DNA of 64,000 bases, taken from positions 1 to 64,000 of the forward strand of contig NZ_JAAFHA010000003.1 of the NCBI RefSeq assembly GCF_010365055.1, read 5' to 3'. Below, piece by piece: positions 52,734 through 63,248 of the stretch. The notes beneath the pieces were generated by a model, which did not search any database, was not told the DNA's origin, and worked only from the letters and a program-made list of their open reading frames with translations. The stretch's first letter is position 1; each line of letters opens with the position of its first letter. The DNA comes from Rhodoferax sp. (lineage in GTDB: Bacteria; Pseudomonadota; Gammaproteobacteria; Burkholderiales; Burkholderiaceae_C). The translations under genes and the position numbers were made by a program.

Positions 52734-53333
52734 ATGTCTCAACCTACTCAACGCAAACTCATCCTGGGCTCCACCTCGCCCTACCGCCGCGAACTGCTGG
52801 CGCGGCTGCGCATTCCATTTGACGTCGTCGCGCCCGATGTCGACGAATCAGCACAGTCTGGCGAAGCACCGCAGCAGCTGGCCTGCCGTCTGGCCATGGC
52901 CAAGGCCCGTGCCGTGGCCGCACGGTCTCCGGCCTGCGTCGTGATTGGCTCGGACCAAGTGGCGGAACTGGACGGACAGGCCCTTGGCAAGCCCGGCAAC
53001 CACGCCCGCGCCGTCGCCCAGTTGCAGCAGATGCGTGGCAAGTCGGTGATTTTCCAGACTGCGGTAGCAGTGGTTTGCCTTGATACCGGCTTTGCACAGA
53101 TGGATTTGGCCCAGGTGAAGGTGAATTTTCGTCACATCTCAGACGCTGAGATCGAAGCCTACCTGCTTGCCGAGACACCTTACGACTGCGCCGGGAGCGC
53201 CAAAAGTGAAGGTCTGGGAATTGCTTTGCTCGACAGCATTGACAACGACGACCCGACGGCTCTGGTAGGTTTGCCGCTGATCCGCACCTGCCGCATGATT
53301 CAGGCTGCCGGCATCAAGGTGTTGGGCGTATGA
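52734..53333 (+). CDS. Maf family nucleotide pyrophosphatase
   Basis: LILGSTSPYRRELLARLRIPFDVVAPDVDES. Confidence 0.93.
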   Translation: MSQPTQRKLILGSTSPYRRELLARLRIPFDVVAPDVDESAQSGEAPQQLACRLAMAKARAVAARSPACVVIGSDQVAELDGQALGKPGNHARAVAQLQQMRGKSVIFQTAVAVVCLDTGFAQMDLAQVKVNFRHISDAEIEAYLLAETPYDCAGSAKSEGLGIALLDSIDNDDPTALVGLPLIRTCRMIQAAGIKVLGV

Positions 53334-54118
53334 CAACGACTCCGGCCGTCCCCACGCAGGCTGCAAGCGGCAAACTCTACCTGGTGCCCGCGCCACTGGA
53401 CTTTGGCTGTGCCAGCGACGTCAACTTGCAAAATACCATGCCTTGGGGCACCCTGACGGTGGCGGCGCGCCTCCAATACTGGGTTTGTGAAAATGCCAAG
53501 TCGGCCCGTGCCTATCTGAAACGGGTGAACGACCTCACGCCGCTGAGCGTGCCGCTGCAGGCCCTGCACATTCAGGAGTTGCCACGCGAAGTGCACAAGA
53601 AGGGCGATCACGGCGGCAACTTTGACGCCCGTCATCTCTTGACACCCGCACTGCAAGGGCATGACGTGGGACTGGTCAGCGAAGCCGGCATGCCAGCGGT
53701 AGCGGACCCGGGCTCCTCGGTCGTGCGCGCCGCGCATGATCTGGGAATAGAAGTGGTGCCGCTCACGGGCCCGGTTTCACTGTTGCTGGCACTGGCCGCC
53801 AGCGGGCTCAACGGCCAGAACTTTGCCTTTGTAGGCTACCTGCCGCAAGACCCGGCCGAGCGGGCCCAGAGCGTGCGGGAACTTGAATCTTTGGCACTCA
53901 AAACCGGGCAGACCCAGCTGTTTATTGAAACCCCGTACCGCAACGCGGCCATGCTTCAGACGCTCTTACAGACACTGCAGCACAACACGCGGTTGGCGGT
54001 GTGCAGCGGCCTCACCTTAAGCCGCGGTGTCTGCCGCAGCGAAACCGTCAAGGCCTGGCGGCAACACACCTCGCCGCTGGACAATTCAACGCCAGCGGTT
54101 TTTGCGCTGGGGCGGTAA
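53330..54118 (+). CDS. SAM-dependent methyltransferase, RsmI/tetrapyrrole methylase family
   Basis: GLVSEAGMPAVADPGSSVVRAAHDLGIEVVPLTGPVSLLLALAASGLNGQNFAFVGYLP. Confidence 0.87.
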   Translation: MTTTPAVPTQAASGKLYLVPAPLDFGCASDVNLQNTMPWGTLTVAARLQYWVCENAKSARAYLKRVNDLTPLSVPLQALHIQELPREVHKKGDHGGNFDARHLLTPALQGHDVGLVSEAGMPAVADPGSSVVRAAHDLGIEVVPLTGPVSLLLALAASGLNGQNFAFVGYLPQDPAERAQSVRELESLALKTGQTQLFIETPYRNAAMLQTLLQTLQHNTRLAVCSGLTLSRGVCRSETVKAWRQHTSPLDNSTPAVFALGR

Positions 54119-54133
54119 TCGAGTGAAGCGGGC

Positions 54134-55204
54134 TTAGCGCAGTGCCGGCAGCGAGCGAATCGCCTGTACCGCGCCCTGGCCAATCGCTGCGCCAAACCGC
54201 TTGGCCAGACGTTCGGCCACATTTTCGCGGCGGGTGTAGTCCACGATGTCTTCGGCTTGGACCACTTCACGCGCCACAAAATCAAGGTTGCCCAACTGGT
54301 CCGCCAGTCCGAGTTCAATCGCTTGCTGTCCGCTCCAGAACAAGCCGCTAAATGTCTCCTGTGTTTCCTTGAGCCGGCTCCCGCGTCCGGCCTTGACCAC
54401 GCTGATGAACTGCTGGTGAATCTGATCCAGCATGGCCTGGGCAAAAGCGCGTTGTGTCTCGGTTTGCGGGCTAAATGGGTCCAGAAAACCCTTGTTTTCG
54501 CCGGCCGTCATCAGACGCCGCTCGACCCCCAGCTTTTCCATCAGACCAGTAAAGCCAAAACCATCCATCAGCACGCCAATGCTGCCCACGATGCTGGCCT
54601 TGTCGACAAAAATCTGGTCAGCCGCCACAGCAATGTAATAGGCGGCCGATGCGCAGGTCTCTTCGACCACGGCGTAGACCGGCTTCTTGTGCTTGGCTTT
54701 GAGGCGCAGCAGCTCGTCATTGATGATGCCCGCCTGGACCGGGCTGCCACCAGGTGAATTGATCAACAGCACCACCGCCTGGGCGCCTGCGTCTTCAAAG
54801 GCATCCCGCAAGGCAGACACAATTGCGTCTGCGCTGGCGTCCGCATCAGACGCAATTTCGCCCTTGATCTCCACGACAGCCGTATGCGGCTTGGAGACGG
54901 CACGGGACGCACCATTCTGACTCAGGGCCAGCCACGCCACCGAGATGAAGAACACCAGCCAGGCCAGCCGCATAAAAATACGCCAGCGCCGCGCGGCCCG
55001 CTGCTCAGTCAGCGACGCAAATGCCAGCGTCTCCAGGGTGGCGCGCTCCCAACCGGGACTGCCGGGTGTTTCACTTTTCATGTCATTTTTCATAGCATCC
55101 TGTTCACTACTGACGTGGGCTGAGCCCTGATTTTGTTCAAAAGCTTCCGCATTGGTCGCAACCGTCGCTTTGGCCGCTGTCTCGGGGTTGTTGGGTTCGA
55201 TCAT
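54134..55204 (-). CDS. S49 family signal peptide peptidase (SppA-like)
   Basis: VVLLINSPGGSPVQAGIINDELLRLKAKHKKPVYAVVEETCASAAYYIAVAADQIF. Confidence 0.92.
   Translation of the reverse strand: MIEPNNPETAAKATVATNAEAFEQNQGSAHVSSEQDAMKNDMKSETPGSPGWERATLETLAFASLTEQRAARRWRIFMRLAWLVFFISVAWLALSQNGASRAVSKPHTAVVEIKGEIASDADASADAIVSALRDAFEDAGAQAVVLLINSPGGSPVQAGIINDELLRLKAKHKKPVYAVVEETCASAAYYIAVAADQIFVDKASIVGSIGVLMDGFGFTGLMEKLGVERRLMTAGENKGFLDPFSPQTETQRAFAQAMLDQIHQQFISVVKAGRGSRLKETQETFSGLFWSGQQAIELGLADQLGNLDFVAREVVQAEDIVDYTRRENVAERLAKRFGAAIGQGAVQAIRSLPALR
55080..55136 (+). repeat. Palindromic repeat copy 12, degenerate (inside S49 peptidase N-terminus)
   Basis: ...TTTTTCATAGC (ends 55096) + exactly 20 nt + GGGCTG (55117-55122); left stem arm poorly conserved. 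Confidence 0.55.
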
Positions 55205-55561
55205 TTAAAACTCTAGGGGTTTGAGATTGGGGGCAGTATGCCAGTGCACGACGCCACCAACTTCGGAAACATCAATCTTGATCAAGCCACCCCGGCACGG
55301 ACCCATGCGACAGTGGCCGGTCTGGGGTGAATAAATGGCACCGTGTGTGGCACACATCAACCAGTGGCCGGTACCGTCAAAAAAATGGTTGGGCTGGTAG
55401 TCCATTTCCATCGGCACATGCGAGCACTGATTCAAATAAGCATAGACCTGGCCTTGATAACGGATGGCAAAGCCACGCCCAGCGCGGCTGCAATAGACCA
55501 CGGCAAACGGCACGCCGTCGCCACTGTCGATCAAATCAGCCGACGGGCACAGGGGGATCAT
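55205..55561 (-). CDS. Rieske 2Fe-2S domain protein
   Basis: CSHVP...CATHGAIYSPQTGHCRMGPC motif; start 55561 or 55570. Confidence 0.88.
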   Translation of the reverse strand: MIPLCPSADLIDSGDGVPFAVVYCSRAGRGFAIRYQGQVYAYLNQCSHVPMEMDYQPNHFFDGTGHWLMCATHGAIYSPQTGHCRMGPCRGGLIKIDVSEVGGVVHWHTAPNLKPLEF

Positions 55562-55588
55562 TTGCTCCACGCGCGGGACTCAAGGCTG

Positions 55589-56275
55589 TCAGGCATTGCC
55601 CAGCAGCCAGTGGTGCAGATCGCCCACCGAATGGGCAATGAAGCGAGGACGCAAGGCAGCAAACGCCTCAGGCTCATGGGCGCCATAGCTCACCGCCACG
55701 CTGGCACAACCGGCGTTGAGTGCCATTTGCAGATCGTGCGTGGTGTCACCAATCATCAGCGTGCGCTGTGGTGCGACATCAAACTCGCGCATCAGTTCCT
55801 GCAACATGCGGGGATCGGGCTTGCCCGCCGTTTCATCCGCCGTGCGCGATGCATCGAACAAACCCTTGAGTTCTACTGCCTGCAAGGCGTCGTCCAGGCC
55901 ACGCCGACTCTTGCCGGTGGCCACCGTCAGCCAGTGCTGGCGCGTCTTCAAATCTGCCAGCAGCGACAACACGCCCTCAAACAAGCTGATGTCACTTTGG
56001 CGGGCCAGATAATGGTGGCGGTAACGCGCGCCCAACTGGGGGTATTTCTCCACCGGCACGTCCGGCGCCGCGTGCGCCAAAGCCTCCATCAAGCCCATGC
56101 CGATCACATAGGCCGCATCCTTGTCGCTCGGCACCGCGCCGCCCACGTCACGCACGGCGTTTTGAATGCAACGCGTGATGATGGCCGTGGAATCAAACAA
56201 GGTGCCGTCCCAGTCGAAGGCAATCAAATCGAACTGGCGTGCTCTGGATGTCTCAGGATGCAGAAGGTGCGGCAT
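55589..56275 (-). CDS. HAD-family hydrolase (phosphoglycolate phosphatase-like)
   Basis: FDLIAFDWDGTLFDSTAIITRCIQNA. Confidence 0.9.
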   Translation of the reverse strand: MPHLLHPETSRARQFDLIAFDWDGTLFDSTAIITRCIQNAVRDVGGAVPSDKDAAYVIGMGLMEALAHAAPDVPVEKYPQLGARYRHHYLARQSDISLFEGVLSLLADLKTRQHWLTVATGKSRRGLDDALQAVELKGLFDASRTADETAGKPDPRMLQELMREFDVAPQRTLMIGDTTHDLQMALNAGCASVAVSYGAHEPEAFAALRPRFIAHSVGDLHHWLLGNA

Positions 56276-57293
56276 GGTCGGAAAAAGCTTCAAGTTCAGT
56301 GGGGAGGGGGGCCAGCAGTTCCAGTCGCTCACCGCTGGCAGGATGGTTGAACTGCAAGCGCCAGGCATGCAAAAACATGCGTTTGAGGGCGGGCCGTGAC
56401 CCGGACTGCAATAATTTTTTGTTCAGGCCAAAGTCGCCATATTTATCATCGCCTGCGATCGGATAGCCCTCGCTGGCAAGATGGACACGGATCTGGTGCG
56501 TGCGCCCGGTCTTGATCGTGACTTCCAGTAAGGTAAATGCAGTGGCTTTGCTCGCCCGGACTTTCACCAGAGTGACTGACGGCATGCCCTCGGGGTCGTC
56601 GCGGGGCACCACCTTGACCCGTCGTTCACCCTCGCCAGCACTGCCGTCCTTGGCAGGCAGCAGGTATTTGTAGAGCGGTTTGTCCAAAACCTTCTTGTTG
56701 GCAGGCCAGTGCCCGGCCACCAAGGCCAGATAGGTCTTACCGGTTTCACGCTCGCGAAATTGGCTTTGCAGTTTGGTCAGGGCACTGCGTTTTTTAGCAA
56801 TCAGCAAAATGCCGCTGGTGTCGCGGTCCAGTCGGTGCACCAGTTCCAGAAACTTGGCTTGTGGGCGGGCCATGCGCAATTGTTCAATCACGCCGAAGCT
56901 CACGCCTGAGCCTCCATGCACAGCCACGCCGGCCGGTTTGTCGATCACCAACACATGTTCATCTTCAAACAAAATGGGGAAATCACGCGCCGGCGCGCCA
57001 CGCGCCATGCCTTGCGCCATCGCCTCGGCTTTTTCCGCCACCCGCTCGGAAATTCGAACCGGCGGCAGACGCACGGTATCGCCCGTTGCCACCCGCGCAT
57101 CGGCAGTGGCGCGGCCTTTGTTCACCCTGACTTCGCCACTGCGAATGATGCGATAGACATGGGTTTTGGGCACCCCCTTCAAGTGGCCCATCAGAAAATT
57201 GTCCAGACGCTGCCCGGCCGAGTCTTCATCGACGCATATCGTTGTCACCTGAGGTTTTGGCGGGGCTGGATTGCCCCCTATAATGTGTTTCAC
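56253..57293 (-). CDS. rluC: 23S rRNA pseudouridine synthase RluC
   Basis: S4 domain then VHRLDRDTSGILLIAKKRSALTKLQ. Confidence 0.93.
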   Translation of the reverse strand: MKHIIGGNPAPPKPQVTTICVDEDSAGQRLDNFLMGHLKGVPKTHVYRIIRSGEVRVNKGRATADARVATGDTVRLPPVRISERVAEKAEAMAQGMARGAPARDFPILFEDEHVLVIDKPAGVAVHGGSGVSFGVIEQLRMARPQAKFLELVHRLDRDTSGILLIAKKRSALTKLQSQFRERETGKTYLALVAGHWPANKKVLDKPLYKYLLPAKDGSAGEGERRVKVVPRDDPEGMPSVTLVKVRASKATAFTLLEVTIKTGRTHQIRVHLASEGYPIAGDDKYGDFGLNKKLLQSGSRPALKRMFLHAWRLQFNHPASGERLELLAPLPTELEAFSDHAAPSAS

Positions 57294-57597
57294 TAGCGAA
57301 GAGCTGTAAGTGGTTGATTTAACGAGAAGTTAATTCAAGTTGTGGACGGAGTTTAGTTCACCAGCACGGAGCAGCCCCGCCAGAAGGTCGATACCGCCGA
57401 TTGCCCATGCCCGCAAACCGCAAGCCAGTTGCTTGCAGTGGCCCGCAAAACAAACGGTCAAGACGACGCTTTGAAACCCTGATACGGAATACCCCAAGAT
57501 CACAGACAGTTTTGCCTGTGATCGGAATGAAACGAGATGTTTGTGTTGTTGAGCCTGATTCACCACTGCCTGGGGCGCGTTTGCGCGCCTCGATTTG

Positions 57598-57657
57598 GCA
57601 TGAATTGGCCATTAGCGCCCACAAAATGGGCGCATAGAGCTATTGATTCAGTAGCAA
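57598..57657 (-). repeat. Palindromic repeat copy 13 (rne 5' leader region)
   Basis: TAGCGC (57613-57618) + 20 nt + GCTATTGATTCAGTAGC (57639-57655). Confidence 0.75.
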
Positions 57658-57819
57658 ATTCACAACCCTGGCAACCCGTTCCCCTCCACGCGCCTACGCC
57701 CGGACTTTTTCTCTAAGTCCTGGTTCTCCGGCTTTTTCCTCCTCAATTCAAAGCGTCAGTTCCGGTATCAATGGCTCGTCAAGAGCTTATTTGTTATTTG
57801 AATTGAAGGAATGCTCCCC

Positions 57820-60768
57820 ATGAAACGGATGCTGATTAACGCCACGCAGGCTGAAGAACGCCGCCTGGCCATTGTCGATGGACAAAAACTCCTTGACTAC
57901 GAGATTGAAATTGAAGGCTGCGAACAGCGCAAGGGCAACATCTACAAGGCCATCGTCACCCGCGTTGAGCCCTCCCTCGAAGCCTGTTTTGTCGATTACG
58001 GCGAAGACCGCCACGGCTTTCTGCCGTTCAAGGAAATTTCCCGCCAGTATTTTCAACAAGGCGTGGCTGTCGGCCAGGCCCGCATCCAGGACGCCATCCG
58101 TGAAGGCCAGGAACTGCTGGTGCAAGTGGAAAAGGAAGAACGCGGCAACAAAGGCGCAGCCCTGACAACCTTTGTGTCGCTGGCCGGGCGCTATGTCGTG
58201 CTGATGCCCAATAACCCACGCGGTGGCGGTGTGTCGCGCCGCATTGAAGGCGAAGACCGGGCCGACCTGAAAGAAGCCCTTGATCAGCTTGAATACCCCA
58301 ATGGGATGAGCATCATTGCCCGCACCGCCGGCATAGGCCGCAGTGCACCCGAGTTGCAATGGGACCTGAACTACCTGCTCAAATTGTGGACTGCCATTGA
58401 CGGCGCATCCAAGGGTGCCAAGGGCGCCTTCCTGATTTACCAGGAATCGTCCTTGGTGATTAGGGCCATTCGCGATTACTTCAACAACGACATCGGCGAC
58501 ATCCTGATCGACACCGATGACGTGTTTGACCAGGCCCAGCAATTCATGGCCCACGTGATGCCCGAGCACGCCGACCGCGTCAAGCGCTACCGCGACGATG
58601 CACCGCTGTTCAGCCGTTTCCAGATCGAGCATCAGATCGAATCGGCCTACGCCCGCACCGTGCAATTGCCCAGCGGCGGCGCGATTGTGATTGACCACAC
58701 CGAAGCGCTGGTGTCGGTGGACGTGAACTCGGCCCGCGCCATCAAGGGCAGTGACATCGAAGAAACTGCGACCCGCACCAACCTGGAAGCGGCTGAAGAA
58801 GTGGCGCGCCAGATGCGCCTGCGCGACCTGGGCGGCCTGATCGTGATCGACTTTATCGACATGGAAGAAAGCCGCAACCGCCGCGACGTCGAAACCCGCC
58901 TGCGCGACTCGCTGCGGCAAGACCGCGCCCGCGTGCAATTTGCCACCATCAGCAAATTTGGCCTGATGGAAATGAGCCGCCAGCGCCTGCGTCCCGCTTT
59001 GTCAGAAGGCGCCTCCATTCCCTGCCCGCGTTGCGGCGGTTCCGGCCACATCCGTGACACGGAATCGAGTGCTTTGCAGATCCTGCGCATCATCCAGGAA
59101 GAGTCGCTCAAAGACAACACAGCCTCGGTACTGTGCCAGGTGCCAGTTGACGTTGCCTCCTTCTTGCTCAATGAAAAGCGGGCCGAAATTACAAAAATCG
59201 AACTCAAGCAGCGCATCAATGTGCTGATGGTGCCCAACAAAAACCTGGAAACCCCCAATTACAAGCTCGAGCGCCTCAAGCATGATGACCCGCGCCTGGA
59301 CAACATCGAATCGAGCTACAAGATGGCCGATCAGATGGAAGACGCCACGGCAGTGACGCGTCGCTCACAAGAGCCCACCAACAAGCAGACGCCGATCATC
59401 AAGGGCGTCTTGCCCGATGCACCGGCGCCTGCGGCCATTCCAAAGCCCGAGCCCGTCAAGCCGGCCGTCGCCGCGCACACCGCGCCCCGGCACGTGCCTG
59501 CGGCCCCGGCGGCGCCGGTCGAGAGTGGATTCTTTGCCTGGCTCAAGCGACTGTTTGCGCCTGAAGCCGCACCCGCAGTGCAAGCGCAGCCCAAGGTGGA
59601 CGCCGGGCAAGCCAGCAAGCAAGAGGAACGCCCCAGCCGTGACGGTGCCCGTCGCGAAGAAGGTCGTGGCGGCCGGGGTGGGCGCGGTGGTCGTGGCGAA
59701 GGTCGGGCTGACGGTCGTGGCGCCAAAGGTGGCCGCGGCGAGCGCCCCGCCTCCGGCCTGCGTGAGCGCTTCGACGGCGAAGGCCGCCCCGGCGCGATGG
59801 ATGCCGGCGCTGCGCCAATGCAGGCGCCTCAGATCAGGCCTTCACAGGGAGCCCCCGGAGCAGAACCCGGCCAAGAGCGCCCGCCGCGCAATTCAGAGCG
59901 TGGCGGCCGTGGTGGCCGCGGCGGTCGCAACCGCGGCGAGCGAGTCGAGGGCGTCGAGTCGACCGGCCCCGCAGAACGCGATGAGCTTCGGCCCGACCTG
60001 CGCAATGAGCGCCGTCCCGAACGCAGCCGCCGGCCTGACGCAAGCGCAGCCAGTGCGCCCGCTGACGCGGTCAATCAGGATGTCAACCGCGCCGATGCCG
60101 CCGCCTTGCCGCAAGCGCAGGTTGTGGACCTTGAGGCTGGTTTTCTTGCCGATCAAGCGGCCGAGCGCGCCGAAGGTTCTGCAACGCGTGAGAAGCGCAG
60201 CCGTGACCGTTATGGCCGCGATCGCGCCCCTCGCGCTGAACGACCCGAGCAAGGCGAGCGTCAAGACCAAGCGATGCGTGACAACCAGGCTGTGCCAGAG
60301 GCTCTAACAGAAGAACCCCGCAGGTCCTACTTCACGGCCAGCACCGAAGCCATCGGAGCCTCCACAGCACCAGTCGCTGCTGCCACAACGCTGGCTGCCG
60401 CGCCGGCCGCAGTGTCTGTGGCCGTGACCGCAGCCGAGACGGTCGCTGTGCCGGTGGTTGCAACCCCCGTGGCAGCACCCGTCGCACCGGTAGCGGCAGC
60501 AGTAGCCATGCCCGCGCTTGAACAGTTTGAGCTACCGTTGGGCGAGTTGGTTCAGGTCGCACAGAGTTCTGGCCTGAATTGGGTCAACTCGAACCCTGAC
60601 AAGATAGCAGCGGTTCAAGCGGCTATTGCAGCCGAGCCCAAGCCGATTCACGTGCCCCGTGAACGCCCTGCCGTGGTGCGAATCGAAGGTGAGCCGCTGG
60701 TTTTGGTGGAGACCAAGCGTGATTTACGCAGCATGACACTGCCCTTTGAAGAAAAGGAACCGCAGTAA
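57820..60768 (+). CDS. rne: Ribonuclease E
   Basis: [71 protein letters not shown]-rich C-terminal tail. Confidence 0.96.
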   Translation: MKRMLINATQAEERRLAIVDGQKLLDYEIEIEGCEQRKGNIYKAIVTRVEPSLEACFVDYGEDRHGFLPFKEISRQYFQQGVAVGQARIQDAIREGQELLVQVEKEERGNKGAALTTFVSLAGRYVVLMPNNPRGGGVSRRIEGEDRADLKEALDQLEYPNGMSIIARTAGIGRSAPELQWDLNYLLKLWTAIDGASKGAKGAFLIYQESSLVIRAIRDYFNNDIGDILIDTDDVFDQAQQFMAHVMPEHADRVKRYRDDAPLFSRFQIEHQIESAYARTVQLPSGGAIVIDHTEALVSVDVNSARAIKGSDIEETATRTNLEAAEEVARQMRLRDLGGLIVIDFIDMEESRNRRDVETRLRDSLRQDRARVQFATISKFGLMEMSRQRLRPALSEGASIPCPRCGGSGHIRDTESSALQILRIIQEESLKDNTASVLCQVPVDVASFLLNEKRAEITKIELKQRINVLMVPNKNLETPNYKLERLKHDDPRLDNIESSYKMADQMEDATAVTRRSQEPTNKQTPIIKGVLPDAPAPAAIPKPEPVKPAVAAHTAPRHVPAAPAAPVESGFFAWLKRLFAPEAAPAVQAQPKVDAGQASKQEERPSRDGARREEGRGGRGGRGGRGEGRADGRGAKGGRGERPASGLRERFDGEGRPGAMDAGAAPMQAPQIRPSQGAPGAEPGQERPPRNSERGGRGGRGGRNRGERVEGVESTGPAERDELRPDLRNERRPERSRRPDASAASAPADAVNQDVNRADAAALPQAQVVDLEAGFLADQAAERAEGSATREKRSRDRYGRDRAPRAERPEQGERQDQAMRDNQAVPEALTEEPRRSYFTASTEAIGASTAPVAAATTLAAAPAAVSVAVTAAETVAVPVVATPVAAPVAPVAAAVAMPALEQFELPLGELVQVAQSSGLNWVNSNPDKIAAVQAAIAAEPKPIHVPRERPAVVRIEGEPLVLVETKRDLRSMTLPFEEKEPQ

Positions 60769-60797
60769 ACTGATTTGCTGCCCCAAAGGGCAGCCAC

Positions 60798-60828
60798 AAA
60801 AAAGGGCACGTCAAGTGCCCTTTTTTTT
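60798..60828 (+). terminator. Bidirectional-looking terminator between rne and convergent GGDEF gene
   Basis: AAAAAAGGGCACGTCAAGTGCCCTTTTTTTT. Confidence 0.9.
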
Positions 60829-60842
60829 ATACCTGCGCTCGC

Positions 60843-61917
60843 TCAAGAAATATCGACGGCCCCCACCTTGGGCGCATCCCCAAAAAAGCCCCGACGCACC
60901 AAGCCAAGGTGACTGCAAACTTTGTTGCGACCGCTTCGCTGCGCAAAATCAACGGCGAGCTCGGTTTTCTCCAGCGCACTGCTGGGTGAATCATCGGCCA
61001 GCACACTGGTAAAGCCGCAACTCACCGTCACCCGGCCGACTTTCGGGAAACTGAATTTTTCAACATTGGCCCGAAAACGCTCAAAGGCGGCCAGCACTAG
61101 CGCCTCGTCCGGGCAATGCATCAAGACGCCAAAATGCTCGCCGCCAAAGCGGTAACTGCGGTCGTAAGTCCGCAACGTGTTATTCATCACGCGCGCCACC
61201 AGCAGCAGCACTTCTTCGGCGATCGGGTGCCCGTGCTTCTCACTGATCAGCGCAAAGTTATCCACGATGGCTGAGCCGAGCCAATAATTGGCCGGCACCC
61301 GATGGCGACGTTCCTGATCCAGTGCTTTGGGCGAGCCTGCCATATGGGCCTCACCCGTGAGCCCATCAAGCTCTTCCAGCACCGCGCTGTAAAACGCGTC
61401 ATCAAGCGATTTACGATTGAGCAGGCCGGTCAGGGCATCGCGGTCGCTGTATTCCAGCAAGGAGTACATGTTGCGGTAAATTCGGCGCAATTGCTCGACC
61501 ATCAGAAGATGCTCTGCGGTCAAGGTCGAATCTGAATGGAGTTCGATCACGCCTGCGTCATCTTTGCGTGAATCTGAAAACAGCGGGAGCATGTAAATGC
61601 GAGGACCCTCGTCCCCAGCCCAGGCAATTTCGACCATTTCACGCCCCAGCAGACACTTCAGGCGGTCGGTTGCGTCGCTCAGATTTGCCAGGGTCAAGAA
61701 GTCAACCCGCATCGGATCGACGATCTTGCCGCCGCCCTTGGCATCGAGCCGCGCCACCTCCAGCCATCGCTGTTCACCCTCCTCACTCATCACGCGTGCA
61801 ATGACGATGCGCTGAATCGGCAGCAGATCAATCAGCGCCTTGGAGAGCGTGAGTTCCAGTAAATCCCGATCCCGGTGGTCGGTCAGTTTGAGGATATGTT
61901 CGATCAAGGTACTCATA
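60843..61917 (-). CDS. GGDEF-domain protein (putative diguanylate cyclase-like)
   Basis: SDRDALTGLLNRKSLDDAFY, YRFGGEHFGVLM (GGEHF variant of GGDEF); start trimmed to MSTLIEHILK. Confidence 0.85.
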
Positions 61918-61950
61918 GGCTTCGCATAATAGTCCCGAACACCGAGGCGG

Positions 61951-63240
61951 TCACGCGCTAGTGGTGATCTTGGCCGCGTTTTTCCAGGCTTGCGTGGCCG
62001 CCACAACGTCGCCCCGGCGATCGGCCAACTCGGCCAGCGCGGCCCAGGCATTTCTCTCCAGGCTGACGTCCTGCAGCCTGGGCAGTGACTGTTGCAGCAA
62101 CTGCTGGGCTTTGCCCCACAACTGCAGTCGCATGCAGGTGATACCGGCGAGATACTGCAAGCTTGAGTCGGCTGGATTGGCCATTTGCGCCCGCTCAATG
62201 CGTGTCAACCAGGTCGCTTCGGGTGTGCCAGTGGCCATGGCAAAGCTGCTCTCCAGTGCCCGAATAAGACTGATACGCTGCGCGTCCGTCAAGGCCCCCG
62301 GCTGCGCCAGCATGCGCTCCCAGACCGGCAGCAGCCAGTGGCGCGCCAGTTCAATATCGCCACCCACTTTCAGCAGGCGGCTACTGGCTTCAATGGCAAC
62401 CTCGGGCATCAGACGCTCTGCCTCGTCGAGTTGACCCCACACCGTTTGCAGCTGGTCCGGGTCATAGGCGGTCAGCACCAGGTCAAGCGCCAGGCTGCGC
62501 AAGATTCCAGGCGCCGCCACTTCGGAAAAGGCACGGTGTTTGGCCAACAAGCGGGCCGTTTCCAGGGCCATCTGCGTCTGGTGTGCCATGCGTGCGGCCT
62601 GCAGCCGCAAACGCAAGGCCAGGGTGCGCCGGGACGCGCCTTGCGGTAGTTCATTCAGCCATTGCAACGCGCCTTGCGCATCGTGGTCTTCCAGCGACCA
62701 ACGCGCCGCCCGCAACTGCACCCCTTCACAGGTCTCCTGGGCATCGTGCCTGGACGCCTGTTCCAACGACTGGCGCAAATGATCCTCGCGCGCCACCTTG
62801 TCCTGTAGCGACTGGGCGCTCTCGGCTGCCAGCAAGTGCGACAGCGCGCGCAGGCGCGCAGAATAGACCAGTGTTTCACCGCTGCGGGCCATGGCACTCT
62901 CCCGCGCCAGCACCACCTCAGCGGCCTTTCTGGCGCGAATAAAGCGCCCCGCCATCATGTGCGACAGAGCGTCCAGCAAAGCGACGTGCATGGCGCGCTC
63001 CTGGTGCTGGATGCGCCAGCTGCGCGCATGGCCCGGCATGGCAAACAAGGCGGCCAGTGCACGCAAGGCCACATGCAGGACCAAAACGAACAAGGCCAAC
63101 AACAGCACCACCAGATTGAGCGACAGATCCACCCGGTAAGGCGGCCAGAACACGGTGATCGTGCCCTGGTTATTGCCCGCAAACAACGCGATGGCTACCG
63201 CCACACCAAATAAGCCTAAAAACCAAAGGGCCGCCCGCAT
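61951..63240 (-). CDS. hemY: HemY protoheme biosynthesis-associated TPR protein
   Basis: MRAALWFLGLFGVAVAIALFAGNNQGTITVFWPPYRVDLSLNL; adjacent to hemX. Confidence 0.92.
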   Translation of the reverse strand: MRAALWFLGLFGVAVAIALFAGNNQGTITVFWPPYRVDLSLNLVVLLLALFVLVLHVALRALAALFAMPGHARSWRIQHQERAMHVALLDALSHMMAGRFIRARKAAEVVLARESAMARSGETLVYSARLRALSHLLAAESAQSLQDKVAREDHLRQSLEQASRHDAQETCEGVQLRAARWSLEDHDAQGALQWLNELPQGASRRTLALRLRLQAARMAHQTQMALETARLLAKHRAFSEVAAPGILRSLALDLVLTAYDPDQLQTVWGQLDEAERLMPEVAIEASSRLLKVGGDIELARHWLLPVWERMLAQPGALTDAQRISLIRALESSFAMATGTPEATWLTRIERAQMANPADSSLQYLAGITCMRLQLWGKAQQLLQQSLPRLQDVSLERNAWAALAELADRRGDVVAATQAWKNAAKITTSA

Positions 63241-63248
63241 AGGTAGAT

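Noticed and set aside
57787-58938. 383-aa minus-strand ORF
   Set aside because: Antisense to the conserved N-terminal half of rne; no recognisable domain.
59600-59960. GGC/CGT-rich repetitive stretch in rne
   Set aside because: Encodes the RG-rich tail ([15 protein letters not shown]) common in beta-proteobacterial RNase E; expected low complexity.
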